Source: Polyangiaceae bacterium
Lineage (GTDB): Bacteria > Myxococcota_A > Polyangia > Polyangiales > Polyangiaceae
Assembly (NCBI GenBank): GCA_016719945.1
Contig: JADJYE010000001.1
Location: 868,001 to 932,000 of the forward strand
Reading direction: 5' to 3'
Length of the DNA stretch: 64,000 nucleotides
This document shows positions 60,544-64,000 of the stretch, one piece after another. The notes beneath the pieces are model-generated. The model saw only the letters and a list, made by a program, of their open reading frames with translations. It ran no database searches and was not told the DNA's origin. A program made the translations under genes and the position numbers. Positions within the stretch are counted from its first letter, which is position 1, and each line of letters opens with the position of its first letter.

Positions 60544-62229
60544 ATGAACCAAACGCGTCTACGCCGAAACATGGGAGCCCTCGCGAGCATCGCGATGACC
60601 TCTCTCTGGGCCAGCAGCGCGTTCGCGATCCCGAGCGTCGTGATGCAGCAAGCGACGGGACAGAACGCCGGCCCCCAAGAGGAGAACGGCGGCCCGGGCC
60701 ACGAGCAGTCGACGGTCACGTACGTCGAGCGCGACGGCAAGGTCTACATCGTCAACATCTACATGTCCTCGAAGGTCGACGAGGGCTACTGGCAGTGCAA
60801 GTGCTCCAGCGTCGAGCTGTCGCCCGACGCTGCGCCGGTGACGGTCGCTGACCAAGTTCAGCTCACCAACAACAGCAACGGCGACCGCCCGTGCAACCAC
60901 CCGAAGGCGGCCAGCGACGGCACCAACGTCATCTGGACCTACGGCACGGACGAAGACTCGGCCAACACCCGCACGTACGTCTCGGCCGTCGATCACATGT
61001 GCAACCCGATCGCCGACACGATCCGGATCAGCCAGAACGACAACAACAACGACGGCGCCCCGGACATCGCCTTCAACGGCGACGGCCGCTTCACGGCGGG
61101 CTACCTCTCGACGGGCGAGAACGACACCTCCTATGCGGTCGGCATCGAGGTCGTCGACCTCGGCGGCGGCCAACTCGACATCAACAAGACCTGGCACAAG
61201 GCGGTCGTGACGCCGTCGAACATCGGCCGGCCGACGATCGTCGCGCAGGACGCGGAGTACTCGCTCTTCTGCGCCGCCAAGGGCAACAACCGCCCCCCGG
61301 AGGACGGCGTGCAGTGCGCCCGCCTCGACGCGACGACCGGTGATGTCCTCTACAAGCAGATCATCGCGGCCTCGCAGCCCGGCGAGAAGATCTACATGAA
61401 CCAGCCCACGCTGGTGGCCCTCGACAACGGCTACTTCGCCCTGCACGTCCTCGAGTCGAGCGGCGAGGGCAAGACCAACAACAAGAAGGGCTCGAACATC
61501 TCGCACGACTACATCCTGTCGCCCGGCGCCGAGAGCTTCGTGGTGAACGCGCACGAGGTCGCGCTCGGCAACTACCCGACGCACTCGGCGACCTGCAGCG
61601 GCGCGTACGGCTCCGAGGGCAAGGTGCACTTCGCCTCGTTCGGCGCTGCGGTCACCGGCAACAGCCAGCCGCTCGCGCAGTTCTTCAGCTACAACAACTC
61701 GGCGATCACCGACGACCCCGAGCACAACACGTGGACCGTGGGCTGGTACGCCGACTCGGGCAAGCTCGCGAACCTGTACGGCGCGAACCCGAACAACCAG
61801 GGCCGAGACTTCCTGCGCTGCATCGGCGACGTGCCGAACCCGAGCTTCGGTCAGCCGAACGGGTTCTTGCCCAGCGTGAAGACGTTCTTCGTGATGCCGC
61901 ACGCCGGCCGCATCCCCGGCGAGGAGAAGAACTCGCAGTGGCTGTCCCTGGTCCCGGGCTGGACGTCGCAGCCGGTCGAGGCCGACCCGCCCGCCGACGT
62001 GAAGGACGTGCAGCTCGGACCGCAAGGCGAAGGCCCCGTCGACTCGGAGCCGCCGCCCGCGGAGGAGCCTCCCGGGGGCGACCCGCCGGGGACGGATGAG
62101 CCGACCGTGGTGAACCCGAAGACGAGCGCAGGCTGCGCCGCCGCCGCTGGCGGGGACTTCGGCGGCCTCGCCCTCGTCGGTGTTGGACTTGCTTTGGCCA
62201 TCGGCGCGCGCCGCCGGAAGGGAGTCTGA
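60544..62229 (+). CDS. Secreted protein with MYXO-CTERM-like tail
   Basis: A 561-residue product from ATG 60544, with AAGGAG at 60530-60535. The signal peptide ends near ASSAFA. The body is rich in Asn, Asp, Ser and Gly and beta-strands, with spaced Cys (WQCKCSS, RPCNHP, HMCNPI, LFCAAK), and reads like a propeller or repeated sheet protein (FNGDGRFTAGYLS). The C-terminus after a Pro/Glu-rich linker is SAGCAAAAGGDFGG, a hydrophobic helix and the basic end RRRK, matching the three-part MYXO-CTERM signal (Gly-Cys, helix, Arg cluster) for surface anchoring. The function is unknown. It lies 2 bases upstream of the CxxCH lipoprotein gene, in a sigma-54 transcript. Confidence 0.8.
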   Translation: MNQTRLRRNMGALASIAMTSLWASSAFAIPSVVMQQATGQNAGPQEENGGPGHEQSTVTYVERDGKVYIVNIYMSSKVDEGYWQCKCSSVELSPDAAPVTVADQVQLTNNSNGDRPCNHPKAASDGTNVIWTYGTDEDSANTRTYVSAVDHMCNPIADTIRISQNDNNNDGAPDIAFNGDGRFTAGYLSTGENDTSYAVGIEVVDLGGGQLDINKTWHKAVVTPSNIGRPTIVAQDAEYSLFCAAKGNNRPPEDGVQCARLDATTGDVLYKQIIAASQPGEKIYMNQPTLVALDNGYFALHVLESSGEGKTNNKKGSNISHDYILSPGAESFVVNAHEVALGNYPTHSATCSGAYGSEGKVHFASFGAAVTGNSQPLAQFFSYNNSAITDDPEHNTWTVGWYADSGKLANLYGANPNNQGRDFLRCIGDVPNPSFGQPNGFLPSVKTFFVMPHAGRIPGEEKNSQWLSLVPGWTSQPVEADPPADVKDVQLGPQGEGPVDSEPPPAEEPPGGDPPGTDEPTVVNPKTSAGCAAAAGGDFGGLALVGVGLALAIGARRRKGV

Positions 62230-62231
62230 TC

Positions 62232-63155
62232 ATGGACCGCTCGATCCTCTGGGGCCTGGTGACGACGCTCTCTGCCGCGGCCCTGGTCGCGTGCACCACC
62301 GAGAACACCTTCACCCTCACCGATGACGGCAACGAGGGTGGGGGCTCGAGCGACGACGGCAACGGCGGCGACTCGTCCAACGGCGGCAACGGCAGCGCCG
62401 GCGGCTCGACCGGGTCGTCGATGCCCGGCGGAGCGCGGGAGATGTTCGAGACCCAGGTCTATCCTGCGATCGCGACCGACTGCGGCAGCTGCCACGGGCT
62501 CGATCCGAACCCGCGCTTCCTCGCTGGCACCGCCGAGGCCTCGTACAACGCGATCATCAACTACACGCCGAGCTTGATCGCGATCCCCGAGAACTCGAAC
62601 CTCGTCCTGCACGGCGAGCACACCGGCCCGGCGCCGACGCCGGCCCAGGACTCGCTCATGCGCGCCTGGCTCCAGATGGAAGCCGACGAGCGTGGCCTGG
62701 TCGGCGGCGAGGAAGAGCCGCCTCCGAGCGGCCCCACCCTGCAAGAGGCGCTCGATGGCTTCGCGGCCTGCATGACCTACGACGACTGGACGGCGACCGG
62801 CATGAACACCATCGCCGCCTCGCAGACCCAGTTCGGTAGCTGCAACGGCTGCCACGGCCAGGGCGAGGCTGGCTTCATCGCCAACCAGATCAACGATCTG
62901 GACATGTTCGAGCAGTCGAGGGACTTCCCCTTCATCAAGCGCTACATCTCGGGGACGGTCGACGAGAACGGCGCCTTCGCGGGGCTGGTCGCGGCGCGCC
63001 GCATCCAGAACAAGGGCCTCGAGGCCGAGAACTGCGACCAACAGACCGACAACTGCCACCCGGTCTACAGCCTCCCGCCCAACAAGGTCGAGGCCGTCGA
63101 CAACTTCGTGGCGCTGACGATGGAGCGCTACGAGGCCGGGGGCTGCACGCCCTGA
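62232..63155 (+). CDS. Lipoprotein with two CxxCH heme-like motifs
   Basis: A 307-residue product from ATG 62232 with lipobox LVAC. A Gly/Asn/Ser/Asp linker follows, then two CxxCH sites, CGSCHG (about residue 84) and CNGCHG (about residue 203). The first lies in YPAIATDCGSCHGLDPNPR, the way cytochrome c-like heme sites begin. Several more Cys (AACMTYDD, NCDQQTDNC) are present. It is probably a surface c-type cytochrome or a relative of the secreted proteins with such motifs that carry DUF1592-type domains; heme binding needs proof. It is co-transcribed with the MYXO-CTERM protein. Confidence 0.7.
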   Translation: MDRSILWGLVTTLSAAALVACTTENTFTLTDDGNEGGGSSDDGNGGDSSNGGNGSAGGSTGSSMPGGAREMFETQVYPAIATDCGSCHGLDPNPRFLAGTAEASYNAIINYTPSLIAIPENSNLVLHGEHTGPAPTPAQDSLMRAWLQMEADERGLVGGEEEPPPSGPTLQEALDGFAACMTYDDWTATGMNTIAASQTQFGSCNGCHGQGEAGFIANQINDLDMFEQSRDFPFIKRYISGTVDENGAFAGLVAARRIQNKGLEAENCDQQTDNCHPVYSLPPNKVEAVDNFVALTMERYEAGGCTP

Positions 63156-63208
63156 CCCGCTGGACGCTGTAGGCTCCGAGGGGTACGAGAAGTAGAGCCC
63201 GAGGAGCC

Positions 63209-64000
63209 ATGACCGTCGACCCCCGCCTGCGCGTCGCGTTCCTCGTGATGGTCGCGGTGGGGGCGTTCCTCTTGAGGAGCCCGCTCCACCTCGGCGTCCT
63301 CGCGGTCGCCATGGTGGCGGTCGCGCTCGGCTTGGGCCTCGCGCTCAGGCGCGCGGTGCGCCAGCTCACGAAGCTGCTCGGCTTCTCGGCCTTCGTCGTC
63401 CTGTCGTTCGTGTTCCTGGGCGAAGAGGTGTTCGGACCGGGCGAGACCGCACGGCTCGACCTCGGGCTCTTCACCCTCCCCTACTCACCGGCGGGGCTGC
63501 TCCAGGGCACCGCCATGGTGCTGCGCGTGGTGGCCATCGTCTTCGCCTCGCAGATCGCGCGTCTCGGCGATGAGCGCGCCCTCGCACGCGGGCTCGACCA
63601 GCTCGGCGCGCCGCGCGTCCTGTCGGTGTCGATCGACGCCGCGCTCGCGCTGTTCGGCGGTGGTGGCGGCGGTGGCGGCGGTGGCGGCGGCGGCGGTGGT
63701 GGCGGTGGCGGTGGTGGTGGTGGCGGTGGCGGTGGCGGTGGCGGTGGCGGCGGCGGCGGACGGGCGCGGCGCCGCCCCCGGCGACGCGCCGACCGAAGGC
63801 TTCTGGGCCAGCGTCAAGCGCCTGTCACGCGGCGACGTGGGCGTCCTCACCCGGCGGGTCGAGCGGCAGATCGAGCGCGCCAAGGAGCACACGGCGCGGC
63901 AGGTCGACCCGGCCGACCGCGCCCTCGCGTACGACGTGGCCGTCATCACCGGGGTCGGGCTGGCGATGCTCAGCGTGAAGGCGCTGCGCATCCTCCCGGC
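63209..64000 (+). CDS. EcfT/CbiQ-like transporter membrane protein with poly-Gly insert (3' end outside window)
   Basis: From ATG 63209 (ribosome site GAGGAG at 63201-63206) there is a membrane protein with about five hydrophobic segments in the first about 110 residues (VAFLVMVAVGAFLL, LGVLAVAMVAVALGLGLAL, LLGFSAFVVLSFVFLG, MVLRVVAIVFASQ) and the EcfT-like ERALARGLDQLGAPRVL. It would be the membrane part of an energy-coupling-factor importer. After ALF the frame enters 35 consecutive Gly codons (63656-63760). Beyond it this frame turns Arg-rich and senseless, while a normal sequence (DAPTEGFWASVKRLSRGD, LAYDVAVITGVGLAMLSV) continues in another frame from about 63759. So the repeat length puts the two halves out of frame here. 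The gene runs off the window. Confidence 0.7.
   Translation, partial: MTVDPRLRVAFLVMVAVGAFLLRSPLHLGVLAVAMVAVALGLGLALRRAVRQLTKLLGFSAFVVLSFVFLGEEVFGPGETARLDLGLFTLPYSPAGLLQGTAMVLRVVAIVFASQIARLGDERALARGLDQLGAPRVLSVSIDAALALFGGGGGGGGGGGGGGGGGGGGGGGGGGGGGGGGGGGRARRRPRRRADRRLLGQRQAPVTRRRGRPHPAGRAADRARQGAHGAAGRPGRPRPRVRRGRHHRGRAGDAQREGAAHPPG
63656..63760 (+). repeat. GGT/GGC microsatellite (poly-glycine), 105 bases
   Basis: A run of GGT and GGC codons, partly in GGTGGC units, encoding 35 Gly. It sits inside the EcfT-like gene at the junction of two frames, as expected if the unit number changes by slippage. Any change that is not a multiple of three would switch the C-terminal half on or off; read errors could do the same. 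Confidence 0.85.

Noticed and set aside
63656..63760. Tandem array that could be read as a CRISPR or a collagen-like surface repeat
   Set aside because: A plain GGT/GGC codon run with no spacers. Collagen needs Gly at every third residue with Pro-rich positions between; this is only Gly.

Overview
The window reads as a piece of the chromosome of a myxobacterium, most likely from the Sorangium/Polyangium side of the group (order Polyangiales). The pointers are very high G+C, at least 13 lipoproteins (several with Gly/Ser-rich linkers after the lipobox Cys), a C-terminal tail of the MYXO-CTERM type, Hanks-type protein kinases, a type VI secretion spike gene, a strong sigma-54 promoter match and genes that look like sphingolipid metabolism. 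The species assignment is an inference from gene content; there is no rRNA gene, and I saw no tRNA gene.

Layout. 1-3.5 kb: tail of a BatA-like VWA membrane protein, then a second large VWA membrane protein broken by two frameshifts and a stop. 3.5-8.9 kb: a four-gene minus-strand operon (TerB-like protein, GT28-like glycosyltransferase, coiled-coil protein, two-part glycosyltransferase). 8.9-11.3 kb: VWA lipoprotein, YCII-like protein, TPR lipoprotein. 11.3-15.6 kb: an accessory patch with two families of inverted repeats (about 232 bp and 175 bp) interleaved around IS66 remnants, a zinc-ribbon protein, an unknown protein and a VWA lipoprotein. 15.8-19.8 kb: three more lipoproteins, one with DUF4349 and one with WD40 repeats. 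19.8-24.6 kb: a VgrG spike protein extended by LysM-like and peptidoglycan-binding domains, with a divergent candidate effector that looks like a papain-fold (NlpC/CHAP-like) peptidoglycan amidase. 24.6-28.7 kb: a large lipoprotein resembling rhamnogalacturonan lyases and the overlapping AmmeMemoRadiSam triad.

28.7-37.2 kb holds an RND pump with its adaptor, and an overlapping sugar ABC importer operon in which the solute-binding protein is fused to the first permease. 37.2-40.5 kb: FMN reductase, GDP-fucose synthase, DJ-1/PfpI protein and an HtrA-like lipoprotein protease with a one-base frameshift. 40.5-44.9 kb: unknown lipoproteins, a coiled-coil membrane protein, a Ser/Thr kinase and a glutathione peroxidase. 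45.1-51.2 kb: gltBD (glutamate synthase) behind a near-perfect palindrome. 51.3-53.6 kb: a pseudokinase/degenerate-cyclase protein and a GIDE-like membrane protein. 53.7-57.2 kb: TetR regulator, divergent hydroxylase and 3-ketodihydrosphingosine reductase-like gene with a clear operator, then a cysteine desulfurase. 57.2-59.3 kb: lipoprotein, strong hairpins, metallo-beta-lactamase-fold hydrolase and a small partner. 59.3-64 kb: a duplicated-domain lipoprotein, a sigma-54 promoter in front of a MYXO-CTERM protein and a two-CxxCH lipoprotein, and the start of an EcfT-like transporter gene carrying a 105-base poly-glycine microsatellite.

Caution: several genes (926-3531, 23218-24568, 39295-40466, 63209-end, plus the IS66 remnant) have apparent frameshifts. 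Some of these sit at homopolymers or microsatellites, so sequencing error must be excluded before calling them real.
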